Source: Pseudomonadota bacterium
GTDB lineage: Bacteria > Verrucomicrobiota > Verrucomicrobiia > Limisphaerales > SXTU01
Reading direction: 5' to 3'
Assembly: GCA_009922615.1 (NCBI GenBank)
Contig: RFVF01000053.1
Location: 1 to 32,960 of the forward strand
DNA length: 32,960 nucleotides
Part shown: one piece after another, positions 23,615 through 32,858 of the stretch
How positions within the stretch are numbered: the first letter of the stretch is position 1
How the letters are laid out: every line of letters begins with the position of its first letter
The notes under the pieces: model-generated
The model's input: only the letters and a program-made list of their open reading frames with translations
Database searches by the model: none
Told to the model about the DNA's origin: nothing
Made by a program: the position numbers and the translations under genes

Positions 23615-24118
23615 TCACTCCACGCGGAGCACCTCAGCCCGACGCTTCGCCCCGCCGATCACGAGTTCAAACTGGTCACCGGCCCGGTGCCCTTGCAACT
23701 GTCCGCCCAACGGCGACTGCGGCGTGATAACCAACACTTCGCGCTTGCCCACCTGCACTTCCGTGCCCCCAGCAGCCGGTCCGATGAAGTAGAGCATCGG
23801 CGCGCCGTTCTGCTTCAACTCCACCAGCGCGCCCAAACCAATGCCCTCGCCCTCGCCCGCCGTGAACTTCCGCACAGCCAGCGCTTCAAAGGCGGCGATG
23901 GCCGATTCCAGCTCCATCACCTGCCGCACCTGCCCGGCGGCGAGATAGGACGCCTCCAACCCACGGGTGTCGTATTTGTTTTCCGCGCGGCTCTGCGGAT
24001 CGGTAGCCTCCGCCCGCGCGGACTTCGCGGCGCGGACGTAGCTCTGCATCTCAGCCTGAAGTGTGGCGAGGATGGCTTTGAGCAATGCGCGTTTGTTCAC
24101 AGTGGGGAAAGCGATCAC
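23615..24118 (-). CDS. GreA/GreB-family transcription factor-like protein
   Basis: A 167-residue protein with an N-terminal antiparallel coiled coil (about 8-85) containing NKRALLKAILATLQAEM and the highly conserved AENKYDTRGLEASYLAAGQ. A C-terminal FKBP-like domain (about 90-165) follows, with the typical LVITPQSPLGGQLQGHRAGD ending. Family knowledge: Gre-type factors enter the RNA polymerase secondary channel and stimulate transcript cleavage. This subgroup has an altered coiled-coil tip and may instead act as a distinct secondary-channel regulator. ATG 24118 was used; a GTG at codon 7 (VNKRALL) would also give a family-like N-terminus. It lies 54 bases upstream of the MEKHLA gene. Confidence 0.88.
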   Translation of the reverse strand: MIAFPTVNKRALLKAILATLQAEMQSYVRAAKSARAEATDPQSRAENKYDTRGLEASYLAAGQVRQVMELESAIAAFEALAVRKFTAGEGEGIGLGALVELKQNGAPMLYFIGPAAGGTEVQVGKREVLVITPQSPLGGQLQGHRAGDQFELVIGGAKRRAEVLRVE

Positions 24119-24169
24119 GTTGCGAATGCAGTCGCAACTGAGAGCGATGCGTAGGGGCCAGCCGGTCGG

Positions 24170-25885
24170 CTACACCTTTAAATCCACATCCGTCACCGCA
24201 CCTTCGCTCGCGGACTTTACGGTCGCGGCATATTTGGCCAGCACGCCGCGCGTGTAACGCGGCGCGGGGCGCTTCCAAAGGCGCAGCCGCTTGTCCAGTT
24301 CACCCGGCGAGATGCCGAGGGTGATCTCGCGCTTTTCCGCATCGAAAACAATCGCGTCGCCATTCTTCACAATGGCCAACGGGCCGCCTTCATAGGCCTC
24401 CGGCGTGACGTGCCCGACCACGAAGCCGTGCGAGCCGCCGCTGAAACGTCCGTCGGTGATGAGCGCCACGTCCTTGCCCAGGCCCTTGCCCATGATGGCG
24501 CTGGTGGGCGAAAGCATCTCCCGCATGCCGGGGCCGCCCTTGGGTCCCTCGAAGCGGATGACGATGACGTGGCCCTTTTTCACGCGGCCGTCGAGAATCG
24601 CCGCGAGCGCCTTCTCCTCGCTGTCGAAGCAGATGGCCTTGCCGTTGAATTGCAGACCTTCCTTGCCGCTGATTTTGCCAACCGCACCGCCGGGGCAGAG
24701 GTTCCCGCGGAAGACGACGAGGTGGCTGTTCTTCTTGATGGGATTGTCGAAGTCGCGAATGACATCCTGACCCGCCGGATATTTGGGCGCGTTCTTCAAG
24801 TTCTCTGCGAGCGTCTTGCCCGTGACCGTCATGCAGTCGCCGTGCATCAGGCCGGCGTCGAGCAGCATCTTCATCAACGGGACGGTGCCGCCGATCTCGA
24901 CGAGCTTGGCCATGACGTATTTGCCGGAGGGCTTGAGGTCGGCGAGCACGGGCACGCGTTTGCCGATGCGCGTGAAGTCATCAATCGTCAGCTTCACGTT
25001 GGCCGCGCTGGCCATCGCGAGGAGATGCAGCACCGCGTTGGTCGAGCCACCGAGCGCGATGACGAGCGTGATGGCGTTCTCAAACGCCTTCTTCGTCATG
25101 ATGTCACGTGGGCGGATGCCTTTCTTGATGAGGTTCAACACGGCGGCCCCGGCGGTTTCGCAGTCCTTGGTCTTGTCGTTGGACACGGCGGCCTGCGCGC
25201 TGGAATTGGGCAGACTCATGCCGAGTGCTTCGATCGCGCTGGCCATGGTGTTCGCCGTATACATCCCGCCGCAGGAACCCGCGCCGGGGATGGCCACCTC
25301 CTCAAGGTCGGCCAAATCCTTGTCGCTCATCTTGCCCGCGGCGTGCAGGCCCACGGCCTCGAAGCAGGAAACCACATCCACGGGCTTGCCATGGTAATCG
25401 CCGGGCAAAATCGTGCCGCCATAGACGAAGACCGCAGGACGGTTCATGCGCGCCATCGCGATGAGGCAGCCGGGCATGTTCTTGTCGCAGCCGCCCACGG
25501 CCACGAGCCCGTCCATGCCTTCGCAGCCCACGACCGTCTCGATGGAATCCGCGATGACCTCGCGCGAGACGAGGGAATACTTCATGCCCTCGCTGCCCAT
25601 CGAGATGCCGTCGCTGACAGTGATGGTGTTGAACACAACGGCCTTGCCGCCCGCCTCGTTGACGCCCATCGCGACGCTCACGGCAAGCTGGTCAATGTGG
25701 ATGTTGCAGGGCGTGACCTGACTCCAAGTCGAGCACACGGCGACCTGCGACTTCTTGAAGTCCTCGCGCTTGAACCCGACGGCGTGGAGCATCGCGCGGC
25801 TGGCGGCTCGCTCGGCTCCGTCCACCACGATGGAGGACCATTGACGTTCGAGCGATGAGGACTTGGCGGCAGATTTCTTTTTCAT
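24170..25885 (-). CDS. ilvD: dihydroxy-acid dehydratase
   Basis: A 571-residue enzyme of valine/leucine/isoleucine synthesis that dehydrates 2,3-dihydroxy-3-methyl acids to 2-keto acids using an Fe-S cluster and Mg2+. Cluster ligands are visible at C60 (VTPCNIH), C133 ([10 protein letters not shown]) and in [14 protein letters not shown] near 200. The C-terminal domain has [19 protein letters not shown], whose serine is the catalytic base. Length and motifs are complete. The protein starts [10 protein letters not shown], a slightly extended basic N-terminus. It is transcribed divergently from the amidohydrolase-like gene (start 25969) and stands alone from other ilv genes. Confidence 0.96.
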   Translation of the reverse strand: MKKKSAAKSSSLERQWSSIVVDGAERAASRAMLHAVGFKREDFKKSQVAVCSTWSQVTPCNIHIDQLAVSVAMGVNEAGGKAVVFNTITVSDGISMGSEGMKYSLVSREVIADSIETVVGCEGMDGLVAVGGCDKNMPGCLIAMARMNRPAVFVYGGTILPGDYHGKPVDVVSCFEAVGLHAAGKMSDKDLADLEEVAIPGAGSCGGMYTANTMASAIEALGMSLPNSSAQAAVSNDKTKDCETAGAAVLNLIKKGIRPRDIMTKKAFENAITLVIALGGSTNAVLHLLAMASAANVKLTIDDFTRIGKRVPVLADLKPSGKYVMAKLVEIGGTVPLMKMLLDAGLMHGDCMTVTGKTLAENLKNAPKYPAGQDVIRDFDNPIKKNSHLVVFRGNLCPGGAVGKISGKEGLQFNGKAICFDSEEKALAAILDGRVKKGHVIVIRFEGPKGGPGMREMLSPTSAIMGKGLGKDVALITDGRFSGGSHGFVVGHVTPEAYEGGPLAIVKNGDAIVFDAEKREITLGISPGELDKRLRLWKRPAPRYTRGVLAKYAATVKSASEGAVTDVDLKV

Positions 25886-25968
25886 TTGTGCGGCGGAGCT
25901 TTCCCCAAGTCGCGAGGCGAGGCAAGCCGGGCTTGCACTTCACGGAGGCCACGGCGATAAACGCGCCC

Positions 25969-27348
25969 ATGTCCGTGACGAAGTTTCTACCGCTCTGGCT
26001 AGCCTTGCTGGGGGCGCTGCTGCCCAGTGCCGCCGCTCAACTCGAACCGCGCGATCTCCCGGCGGGCAGCAAAGTGCTGCTGGCTCCGTGGCAACCCGAG
26101 GAAACCGTCCTCTACTCGGGCGCGACCGTTCACACGGTCTCGGGTGAAACGCTCGCACCGGGTTTCGTGCTGACGCGCGGCGCGAAGATTCTTTCCGTGG
26201 GCCAAGCCACACCCGCCGCGAAGCCTGATCGCACGGTGGATTTGCCGGGCCTGCATCTTTTCCCCGGCCTCATTCTGCCGACCAGTTCACTCGGCCTCAC
26301 CGAGATTCCCGCCGTGCGCGCCACGCAGGACACGACCGAGACCGGCAGCTTCACGCCCGATGTGCATGCGTGGCTCGCGGTGAATCCCGATTCCGAGCTG
26401 TTGCCCGTGGCGCGCGCCAACGGCATCACCCACGCGCTCGTGCTCCCGCAGGGCGGCGTGGTAAGCGGCCAGTCCGGCGTGATTGCACTGGCTGGCTGGA
26501 CGACGGAAGCGATGACAGTGAGGGCGCCAGTTGCGCTGCATGTGTTCTGGCCCGCGATGCATTTGAACGTGACGCCGAAGGAATTGGCGCGGAACGCCAA
26601 GGCCAAGTCCCCCGAGGACCAAGCGAAGGAACGCACCAGACGGCTGAAAGAGCTTGATGACTTTTTCGCCGAGGCCCACGCCTATGCCACCGCGCGCGGC
26701 GTCACGCCGAAGGACGGCAAGCCCGCCGCGAAGGTGCCCGCGTGGGAAGCGATGCTGCCCTTCGTGCGCGGCGAGTTGCCACTCATCGTCCACGCCGACG
26801 ATGCGCGCCAAATCAAGGCCGCGCTCACGTGGGCCGAGTCGCGCAAATACAAAATCGTCATCGCCGGTGGTCAGGACGCGTGGCGCGTAGCGGGCGAACT
26901 CGCTGCGCAGAAAGTGCCGGTGATTTACGAGTGCACCTTCGACCAGCCGACGCGCGACACGGATCGTTATGACGCGCAGTTCAAGGGCGCGGCGATCTTG
27001 CAGCAGGCGGGCGTGAAAGTGTTGTTCAGCGTGGGGCTGGGCTCGATGTCCGCCGCCTTCGCACGCAACGTCCCCTACTCGGCCGCGCAGTCCGTGGCGT
27101 TTGGTTTGCCCGAAGCCGAAGCAATGAGGGGGCTGACGCTCTATCCCGCGCAAGTGCTCGGCCTCGCGGACCGGCTGGGCTCCCTCGAAGCCAACAAAGA
27201 CGCCACGTTCTTCGCGGCCGACGGAAACATCCTCGACCTGCGCACGAGTGTGAAGCGCATGTGGATCGCCGGCAAAGAAGTGCCGCTCGACAGCCGGCAC
27301 ACGCGGCTCTACGAGAAGTATCAGAGCCGGCCTGCGCTTGCAAAATAG
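25969..27348 (+). CDS. exported amidohydrolase-fold protein lacking the N-terminal metal-binding HxH
   Basis: A 459-residue protein starting at ATG 25969, which begins directly with a signal peptide (KFLPLWLALLGALLPSAAA). The amidohydrolase layout is kept: an N-terminal sandwich (VLYSGATVHTVSGETLAPGF), a TIM-barrel-like core and the C-terminal GSLEANKDATFFAADGNILD strand. The place where metal-dependent members read PGLIDxHxH is PGLILPTSSLG, so both histidines are missing, and the late-barrel segment reads VLFSVGLGS where active enzymes carry a metal-binding Asp. Other subfamily blocks (LGLTEI, ARANGITHALVLPQGG, ELPLIVHADDARQI) are intact. It is therefore probably a non-catalytic or unusual member, perhaps a binding protein. 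Confidence 0.87.
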   Translation: MSVTKFLPLWLALLGALLPSAAAQLEPRDLPAGSKVLLAPWQPEETVLYSGATVHTVSGETLAPGFVLTRGAKILSVGQATPAAKPDRTVDLPGLHLFPGLILPTSSLGLTEIPAVRATQDTTETGSFTPDVHAWLAVNPDSELLPVARANGITHALVLPQGGVVSGQSGVIALAGWTTEAMTVRAPVALHVFWPAMHLNVTPKELARNAKAKSPEDQAKERTRRLKELDDFFAEAHAYATARGVTPKDGKPAAKVPAWEAMLPFVRGELPLIVHADDARQIKAALTWAESRKYKIVIAGGQDAWRVAGELAAQKVPVIYECTFDQPTRDTDRYDAQFKGAAILQQAGVKVLFSVGLGSMSAAFARNVPYSAAQSVAFGLPEAEAMRGLTLYPAQVLGLADRLGSLEANKDATFFAADGNILDLRTSVKRMWIAGKEVPLDSRHTRLYEKYQSRPALAK

Positions 27349-27440
27349 CCCGGTGGTCGTCCGCGCACTACAAACCTGCAACGGCTTTTCATGCCTTCCG
27401 GGTTTGCAATGCCGCCGCCCCCGCCTAGGCTCGGCGCGTT

Positions 27441-28190
27441 ATGGATTGGCTCACTGACCCGCAAATTTGGATCAGCCTTCTCACGCTGACGCTGCTGGAG
27501 ATTGTCCTCGGCATCGACAACCTCATCTTCATTTCCATCCTCAGCGGCAAGCTGCCGGTCGCGCAGCAAGCGCGGGCGCGTCGTGTCGGGCTTTCGCTCG
27601 CGCTCATCACGCGAGTCTTGCTCCTCTGTTCGCTATCGTGGCTGGTAACGCTGGACAAACCCTTCTGGTCCGCGCGGATATTCCAATGGGACCTGGCGGT
27701 GTCGGGCAAGGACTTGATTCTCCTGCTGGGCGGGTTGTTTCTCATCACCAAGAGCACGCGCGAGATTCACGGCAAACTCGAGGGCGAGGATGGATCCGTG
27801 ACCAATCGGCTCGCGCCCACGTTCGCCAGCGTCATCATTCAGATCATGCTTATCGACATTGTGTTCTCGCTAGACTCGGTGATCACGGCAGTGGGCATGG
27901 CCAATCGGATCGGCGTGATGATCGCGGCGGTCTTCCTCGCGATGGTCGTGATGGTGATGTTTGTGGAACAGGTCAGCGCGTTCGTGGAACGGCATCCGAC
28001 GATCAAGATGCTCGCGCTGTCGTTCCTGATCCTAATCGGAACGATGCTCGTGGCGGAGGGCTGTCACCAACATGTGAACAAGGGCTACATCTACTTCGCC
28101 ATGGCGTTTAGCGCGGGCGTGGAAATGCTCAACGTGCGCCTGCGCACCAAGCAGGGAGCAAAGGTCGCGCTGCACCAGCCTTACCGGTGA
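27441..28190 (+). CDS. TerC-family integral membrane protein
   Basis: A 249-residue protein with about seven hydrophobic helices. The family signature in helix 1 is LEIVLGIDNLIFISIL (Asp in GIDN at 24-27) and the matching acidic site later is DIVFSLDSVITAVG; the two aspartates are thought to form a metal-ion path. A conserved HPTIKMLALSFLILIG segment and the C-terminal GYIYFAMAFSAGVEMLN complete the family pattern. Family knowledge: TerC proteins export Mn2+ or support metalation of exported enzymes, and confer tellurite resistance in some bacteria. The MscS-like gene follows within 53 bases, or overlaps by 4 bases if GTG 28187 is used. Confidence 0.93.
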   Translation: MDWLTDPQIWISLLTLTLLEIVLGIDNLIFISILSGKLPVAQQARARRVGLSLALITRVLLLCSLSWLVTLDKPFWSARIFQWDLAVSGKDLILLLGGLFLITKSTREIHGKLEGEDGSVTNRLAPTFASVIIQIMLIDIVFSLDSVITAVGMANRIGVMIAAVFLAMVVMVMFVEQVSAFVERHPTIKMLALSFLILIGTMLVAEGCHQHVNKGYIYFAMAFSAGVEMLNVRLRTKQGAKVALHQPYR

Positions 28191-28243
28191 ACAGGCATCG
28201 TCGGGCTTGCGATAGTCCCGCCCGCGTCCGCAGAATCATCCGC

Positions 28244-29488
28244 ATGAAGGCAAAGTCTTTGGGTCTGTCCGTGTGCCTGTGGCTCACGCTGATGTTCACC
28301 CTGCCACCGTGGCTGGCGGCGCAGACCAACACCAATGCCACGGCGAGTGGCGTGATGCGCAACGGACCCGCAACGAACTTGCTCAAGCAACTGGCCGACG
28401 AACGCCGGGAGCTGTTAACCTTCGGCCTCGATGCCTTCCCGCCGCTGCAACATCCGTTTCTCGGCAATCCGATCTGGCAATACCTCGCCTCGCTTATCTA
28501 CATCGTATTGGCCTTCTACGTCGCCAAATTCCTCGACTGGCTCATGCGCGTATGGCTGCGGCGCTTCACGCACAAGACACCCACGTCGCTCGATGACCAG
28601 TTGCTCGAACTGCTCAACGGACCGGTCAAGGTAGTCGTCTTTGTCGTGTTCCTGCACATCGGGCTGACGGTCTTTCACTGGCCAGAGACGGTGGAGCTCT
28701 GGCTGCACAAGGGCTTCGTGGTTGTCATCGCCGCCGCGCTCACCTACATGGCGCTCAAGGTCACCGATGTGTTTGTGGACGTGTGGCGGCAACGCGGAGC
28801 CGAGGCAGAGCGCGCCTTACACGACCAGCTCTTCCTCGTCATCCGCAAAGGCATCAAAGCCTTTATCCTCGTCGTCGCCCTGCTGCTCACCATGCAGAAC
28901 CTCGGCGTCAACGTCACCGCCGCCATTGCCTCGCTGTCGATCGGCGGCCTGGCCATCGGCTTGGCCGCGCAGGACACGCTGGCCAATTTGTTCGGAGCGG
29001 TGGCCATCTTCGCCGACCGCCCCTTCCGCGTTGGCGACCGGGTGAAGCTTGAGGCGGTGGATGGCACGGTCGAAAACATCGGCCTGCGCAGCACGCGTGT
29101 GCGCAACCTCGATGGCCATCTCGTCACAATCCCGAACAAGACGATGGGCAATGCGACCATCACCAACATCACCGCACGCCCGAACATCAAGACCGAGATG
29201 AACCTCGGTATCTCCTATGAGACGCCCACGGACAAAGTCCAGCGCGCCACGGCCATTCTGGAGGAAGTCTATCGCGCGCATCCGCTCACGCAGGACGTGT
29301 GGGTGAGCTTCAACAAGTTCAATGAGTCCACGCTAAACCTCTACGTGATTCATTGGTGGAACGGCGTGGAGGCGAAGGCGCACCTCGCGGGGATGCAGGA
29401 GCTCAACTTGACCATTAAACGTCGCTTCGAGGCGGAAGGCATCAAGTTCGCCTATCCAACGCAGACGGTGCTTGTGAAGTCAGAGTAG
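28244..29488 (+). CDS. MscS-family mechanosensitive channel with signal peptide
   Basis: A 414-residue inner-membrane channel. ATG 28244 is preferred because it begins with a signal peptide (KSLGLSVCLWLTLMFTLPPWLAAQ); GTG 28187, overlapping the TerC stop, is an alternative that adds 19 basic residues. After a ~45-residue periplasmic stretch come three or four membrane helices. The pore helix is clear as VTAAIASLSIGGLAIGLAAQ followed by DTLANLFGAVAIFADRPFRVGDRV, and the beta-domain has GTVENIGLRSTRVRNLDGHL and VTIPNKTMGNATITN. It should open on membrane tension to protect against hypo-osmotic shock. A cytoplasmic alpha/beta region ends the protein. Confidence 0.93.
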   Translation: MKAKSLGLSVCLWLTLMFTLPPWLAAQTNTNATASGVMRNGPATNLLKQLADERRELLTFGLDAFPPLQHPFLGNPIWQYLASLIYIVLAFYVAKFLDWLMRVWLRRFTHKTPTSLDDQLLELLNGPVKVVVFVVFLHIGLTVFHWPETVELWLHKGFVVVIAAALTYMALKVTDVFVDVWRQRGAEAERALHDQLFLVIRKGIKAFILVVALLLTMQNLGVNVTAAIASLSIGGLAIGLAAQDTLANLFGAVAIFADRPFRVGDRVKLEAVDGTVENIGLRSTRVRNLDGHLVTIPNKTMGNATITNITARPNIKTEMNLGISYETPTDKVQRATAILEEVYRAHPLTQDVWVSFNKFNESTLNLYVIHWWNGVEAKAHLAGMQELNLTIKRRFEAEGIKFAYPTQTVLVKSE

Positions 29489-29552
29489 CCTGGGTGCAGC
29501 TTCTTAGAGCCACCGCGAGCCATCAGACTCTCGATGAAAAGTGTAACTCTCA

Positions 29553-29575
29553 CTTGCGTGCCTGCGGCACGCAAG
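29553..29575. terminator. hairpin between convergent MscS and esterase genes
   Basis: A perfect 10-bp stem, CTTGCGTGCC (29553-29562) with GGCACGCAAG (29566-29575), closes a 3-base loop. It sits midway between two convergent stops. Neither side has a strong T-run (minus side: TGAGAGTTACACTTTT), so it is a plausible but weak bidirectional terminator, or a repeat. Confidence 0.5.
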
Positions 29576-29601
29576 AACTAGGCAAGATACTCGCCCTACT
29601 T

Positions 29602-31635
29602 TCAGCGCTGCTTCGGCAGATTCACCTTCGTCTTCTGCTCGGCGAGCGACAGCAACTGTCCCGGCGTGACGATGCGCCGCCAGTTGAGGAAGTCCGGCGC
29701 GTCCTTGTCCGTGCGCGGCGGCTGCGCCAGCGTGAGCGAGGTGAGCTTGGGCTCGAACAGCGCAGCGAACGTGGCGATCTCCGTCATCTCGCGGCTTGCG
29801 TGAAAATGGAGTGGCAACTCGCCGAGCCCCGGCAACGCCCGCGCCGCCTCGGACGCCCGATGCACGTCCCAGACTTGCGTGCTGGCCAGCGTCTCGCCCA
29901 GCAGCATGAAGCGGCGGCGCATCTGCGTTTGATAGCGTTTGTCGCCACCCAAAGCCGTGGGGCCGACCCCGCGCGGCGCGAACGTGATGTAAGCCGCACC
30001 GTTATCGCGAATGTAGCGCATCCAGCCGGCGAACTGCTTCTGCTGCTCTGGCGTCACCGGCGATTTTGGGTCAATACCCGCGCGGGCAAACTCCTCGCCG
30101 AACGCAGCGGCAAAACCAACCTTCGCGAGCTGCAACTGCTGCTGCCAGTTCGCGTCATCCACCGTTTCCAGATGCAACGCCTTCGGCGCGACAAGACACC
30201 GCTGCGCGAGGTAGAAGCGCAACCGGATGCCGTTCTCGCTGTCGAACTCGTGGACCGAGAGCCGCACATTGTCGGCCGTGGCCGTCGCTACTTCGCGGAC
30301 GTTCACCGGCACCGCCGCGTTGGCAGCGGGCCAGCCACCGAAGGTTTTCGTCTGCAATTGCGCCAACGCCTTCTGCGGTTCGAAGCCGGCAGAATCCACG
30401 GCCAGTTGCGTGAAGTTTTCGTAGCACTTGCTGGTGATTTCGTCGGAGGGGAGTTTTTCGAAGACCTTCAACTGCTGCGCGGTGAACAGCTTTTCCGCGT
30501 AGTTAGGCACCGGCGCTTCATCCTTCTTCAGCCATTTGTTGAACCACCGCATCACGGGCACCTGCAGCTCCTGCGTGTCCTTGTGCGGGCCTTCGGTGAG
30601 GATCAGGCCGAGCTGCTCCGGCTTGTTGTGCAGGTCGTAGATGGCGCGCACGCGCTCATGGAGCCGCACCACACCATCAAGCGGGAAAATAGTGTCCTTG
30701 TCGGTGTTGCAGATGAGCAAGGGGCGCGGAGCTATGAGCGCGGCGACCTGCGCGTAGTCCCAGCGGTAAGTGTTCACCATGAACATGCAGTCACAATGCC
30801 CCTCGACGCAGCCGTCCACGACGTGGCTCTGGAGGTCCACAATGCCAGCGGTGGGACACGCGGCCTTGATGCGGTCGTCGAGCGCAGCAATCCACCACGA
30901 ATAAGCGCCGCCGCCGCTGCGCCCCGTGACGCCAATGCGCGTGCCATCCACATCCTTGCGCGATTGGAGGTAGTCGAGCGCGCGGATGCAGTTCCACGCC
31001 TCCGCCGCGGCGCTCGAGTAGCCGCGTGAGTTCCACCACCAGAACCCTTCCTTGTGAGTGCCGTGGTGAACACCTTCGATTTCCCCCAACTGCACGGTAT
31101 CCACGACCATACAGACATAGCCGTTGCGCGCGAACCACGCGCCCCAATGCTGGTAGCCAACCTTGTTGCCGTAGCTCACGCCGTTGGTCTTCACCACCGC
31201 ATGACCGCAGACGTAGAGGATGGCCGGTGCCGGCGCGGGCAGTTTTTTCGGCACGTAAACATTCGCGGTGACGTATAGGCCGGGACGCGACTGGTAATGC
31301 AGCTTCTCCACCGTGAAGTCCGGATGATCCAGCGTGCCCGTGACCGTCGCCTTCAGGTCTGTCTTCGGCGGCAACGGATCGAGACCGAGCATCTCGAAAA
31401 GCTGCTGGCGCGCGGAGGTTTTGTATTTATCCCAGTCCACGAGCGTGCGGACGTCTGCCAGCGAGCGCTCGCCGAGTGTGCGCGTCTCCGCGCGGAAATA
31501 CTCGGCGAACATCCGGTCGCCAGGCGTGGCGTTGGTAGGGAGCTTGCCATACGGATTACGATAAGCCGCCGCCGGCACACTGATGCCCGTGAGCAGAAAA
31601 ACAGCGGTCAGGAGAAGAGAAGTTTTGATGGTCAC
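29602..31635 (-). CDS. exported acetylxylan-esterase-like alpha/beta hydrolase (duplicated domains)
   Basis: A 677-residue exported protein. The signal peptide is residues 1-24 (TSLLLTAVFLLTGISVPAAA). The first alpha/beta-hydrolase domain (about 95-400) has the nucleophile Ser240 in GVTGRSGGGAYSWW, an acid in NTDKDTIFP (around 312-314) and a histidine in EGPHKDTQ (His351). Together these form a complete Ser-Asp-His triad of the acetylxylan-esterase/dienelactone-hydrolase type. The second half (about 430-677) repeats the hydrolase outline (ITFAPRGVGP, then VWDVHRASEAARAL), but its nucleophile elbow reads HASREMT without GxSxG, so it appears inactive. It probably removes ester groups from plant or algal polysaccharides in the periplasm. 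Monocistronic; a transposase relic lies upstream. Confidence 0.85.
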   Translation of the reverse strand: MTIKTSLLLTAVFLLTGISVPAAAYRNPYGKLPTNATPGDRMFAEYFRAETRTLGERSLADVRTLVDWDKYKTSARQQLFEMLGLDPLPPKTDLKATVTGTLDHPDFTVEKLHYQSRPGLYVTANVYVPKKLPAPAPAILYVCGHAVVKTNGVSYGNKVGYQHWGAWFARNGYVCMVVDTVQLGEIEGVHHGTHKEGFWWWNSRGYSSAAAEAWNCIRALDYLQSRKDVDGTRIGVTGRSGGGAYSWWIAALDDRIKAACPTAGIVDLQSHVVDGCVEGHCDCMFMVNTYRWDYAQVAALIAPRPLLICNTDKDTIFPLDGVVRLHERVRAIYDLHNKPEQLGLILTEGPHKDTQELQVPVMRWFNKWLKKDEAPVPNYAEKLFTAQQLKVFEKLPSDEITSKCYENFTQLAVDSAGFEPQKALAQLQTKTFGGWPAANAAVPVNVREVATATADNVRLSVHEFDSENGIRLRFYLAQRCLVAPKALHLETVDDANWQQQLQLAKVGFAAAFGEEFARAGIDPKSPVTPEQQKQFAGWMRYIRDNGAAYITFAPRGVGPTALGGDKRYQTQMRRRFMLLGETLASTQVWDVHRASEAARALPGLGELPLHFHASREMTEIATFAALFEPKLTSLTLAQPPRTDKDAPDFLNWRRIVTPGQLLSLAEQKTKVNLPKQR

Positions 31636-31990
31636 AAGGGAGTTGGACGCAATTGCCCCAAATCGCCATCAGCTCGACCGCAACCGCCATCGAAACGGGT
31701 GGTTTGATCGAACGGAAACCAAATTACACCTACTGATACTCGGCTAATAGAGTATCAGTAAGTGGGCTCTTGGAGGCGGCCATGGCTCTACACCTTCACG
31801 AGGTGCAACAGCACAAGCGCCGTGCGAGACTGGGCGACCCGACGCAGGACGCGGAAGGAGCGCATGATTAACCCGTCTATCTCAGCGGCGCGGACAACCA
31901 GGGCCCGGCAGCCAGCTTTTCCTGCCGCCCTTGTTGGGCAACATCGTCCGTTCCTTGGAGGCCAATCTCGCACTGCCGCCCGCCGTAGGG
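31636..31990. other. 355-base stretch between the esterase gene and a transposase relic
   Basis: It contains the esterase promoter region, a perfect palindrome at 31731-31760 and degraded coding-like sequence without an intact gene. Short open frames on either strand here do not resemble any family, except that the plus strand from about 31930 may be the eroded N-terminus of the transposase that follows. Confidence 0.5.
31731..31760. repeat. 11-bp perfect inverted repeat near the IS relic
   Basis: TACTGATACTC (31731-31741) and GAGTATCAGTA (31750-31760) are exact complements with an 8-base AT-rich spacer. It could be an operator for the esterase gene (about 96 bases upstream of its start) or a remnant of an insertion-sequence end. 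No T-run follows, so it is not a terminator. Confidence 0.55.
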
Positions 31991-31991
31991 C

Positions 31992-32858
31992 CTGCTCTCG
32001 CCCGCGAGCCGCGTGCCCCAGCACCACCCGCTGCGCCAGGTCAAAGTCCTTGTGGACGAAGTCCTGCGCGACCTCTCCCCGCTCTTCGACGAGATGTATG
32101 CCTAGCTGGGCCGCCCCTCCATCCCGCCCGAACGCCTGCTTAAGGCCAAGCTGCTGCAAGCCCTCTACACCATTCGTTCCGAAGTGCTGCTGGTCGAGGC
32201 CCTCGACTAACATCTCCTCTTCCGCTGGTTCCTCGACCTCAACCTGCTGGACCCCATCTGGGACAACTCCACCTTCAGCCAGAACCAAAACCACCTGCTC
32301 CAGCACCGCACCGCCGAACTCTTCTTCGCGCGCATCGTGGGCCTGGCCCGCGAACATGGCTGGGGCAGTGCCGCCCACTTCACGATGGACGCCACGCTCA
32401 TCGACGCGTGGGCCAGCCTCAAGAGCTTCCAGCCCAAAACCGGAGCCCAGCCGCCGACCGACGGCGACGCCAGCAACCACAGCGTAGACTTCCACGGCGA
32501 ACGGCGCAGCAACGCGACGCATGAAAGCACCACGGATCGCGAGGCCCGCCTACTGCGCAAGGGCCAAGGCAAGGAAGCCAAGCTCTGCTTTGGGTTGCAC
32601 GCGCTGATGGAGAACCGCCACGGCCTGTGCGTGCAGGCCGAAGTGACCTCGGCCACCGGCGTGACGGAAACCGCCGCCGCGACCGAACTGCTGGCCCGGC
32701 AACTGGACGTGGCCGAGCACCCGCCCCAGACCGTGGGTGCGGACAAGGGCTATCACAACGCGGAGTGGGTGAGCTTCTGCCGGGAACACGGAATTGCGCC
32801 CCAGGTCGCCCAGATCAAAGACCGCAAAGTCACGGGCCTGGATGGCCGCACCACGCGG
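31992..32858 (+). pseudogene. IS5/IS1182-type transposase relic with in-frame stops, 3' truncated
   Basis: Reading codons from 31992 gives LLSPASRVPQHHPLRQVK, then LFDEMYA, stop, LGRPSIPPERLLKAKLLQAL, LLVEALD, stop, HLLFRWFLDLNLLDPIWDNS. Next come HFTMDATLIDAWASLKSFQP, FHGERRSNATHESTTD, RKGQGKEAKLCFGLHALMEN and VGADKGYHNAEWVS. These are the standard blocks of an IS5/IS1182-like DDE transposase, with the first catalytic Asp in TMDATLID and the second in ADKGY. In-frame stops are TAG 32103-32105 and TAA 32208-32210; a further TAG at 31986-31988 precedes the recognisable start. Similarity ends at DGRTTR (32858), after which the expected YAVSQRxRKxVEE tail is missing. The gene is dead and cut off at its 3' end. 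Confidence 0.88.

Noticed and set aside
24410..25858. Plus-strand open frame (about 482 codons) opposite ilvD
   Set aside because: Complementary reading of a fully conserved ilvD; His/Ala/Gly-rich with no recognisable fold.
29494..31029. Plus-strand open frame (about 511 codons) opposite the esterase
   Set aside because: Antisense of a gene with a signal peptide and catalytic triad; Arg/Leu-rich shadow composition.
31788..32522. Minus-strand open frame (about 244 codons) opposite the transposase relic
   Set aside because: It stays open only because the relic is GC-rich; the plus strand shows ordered transposase motifs despite the stop codons.
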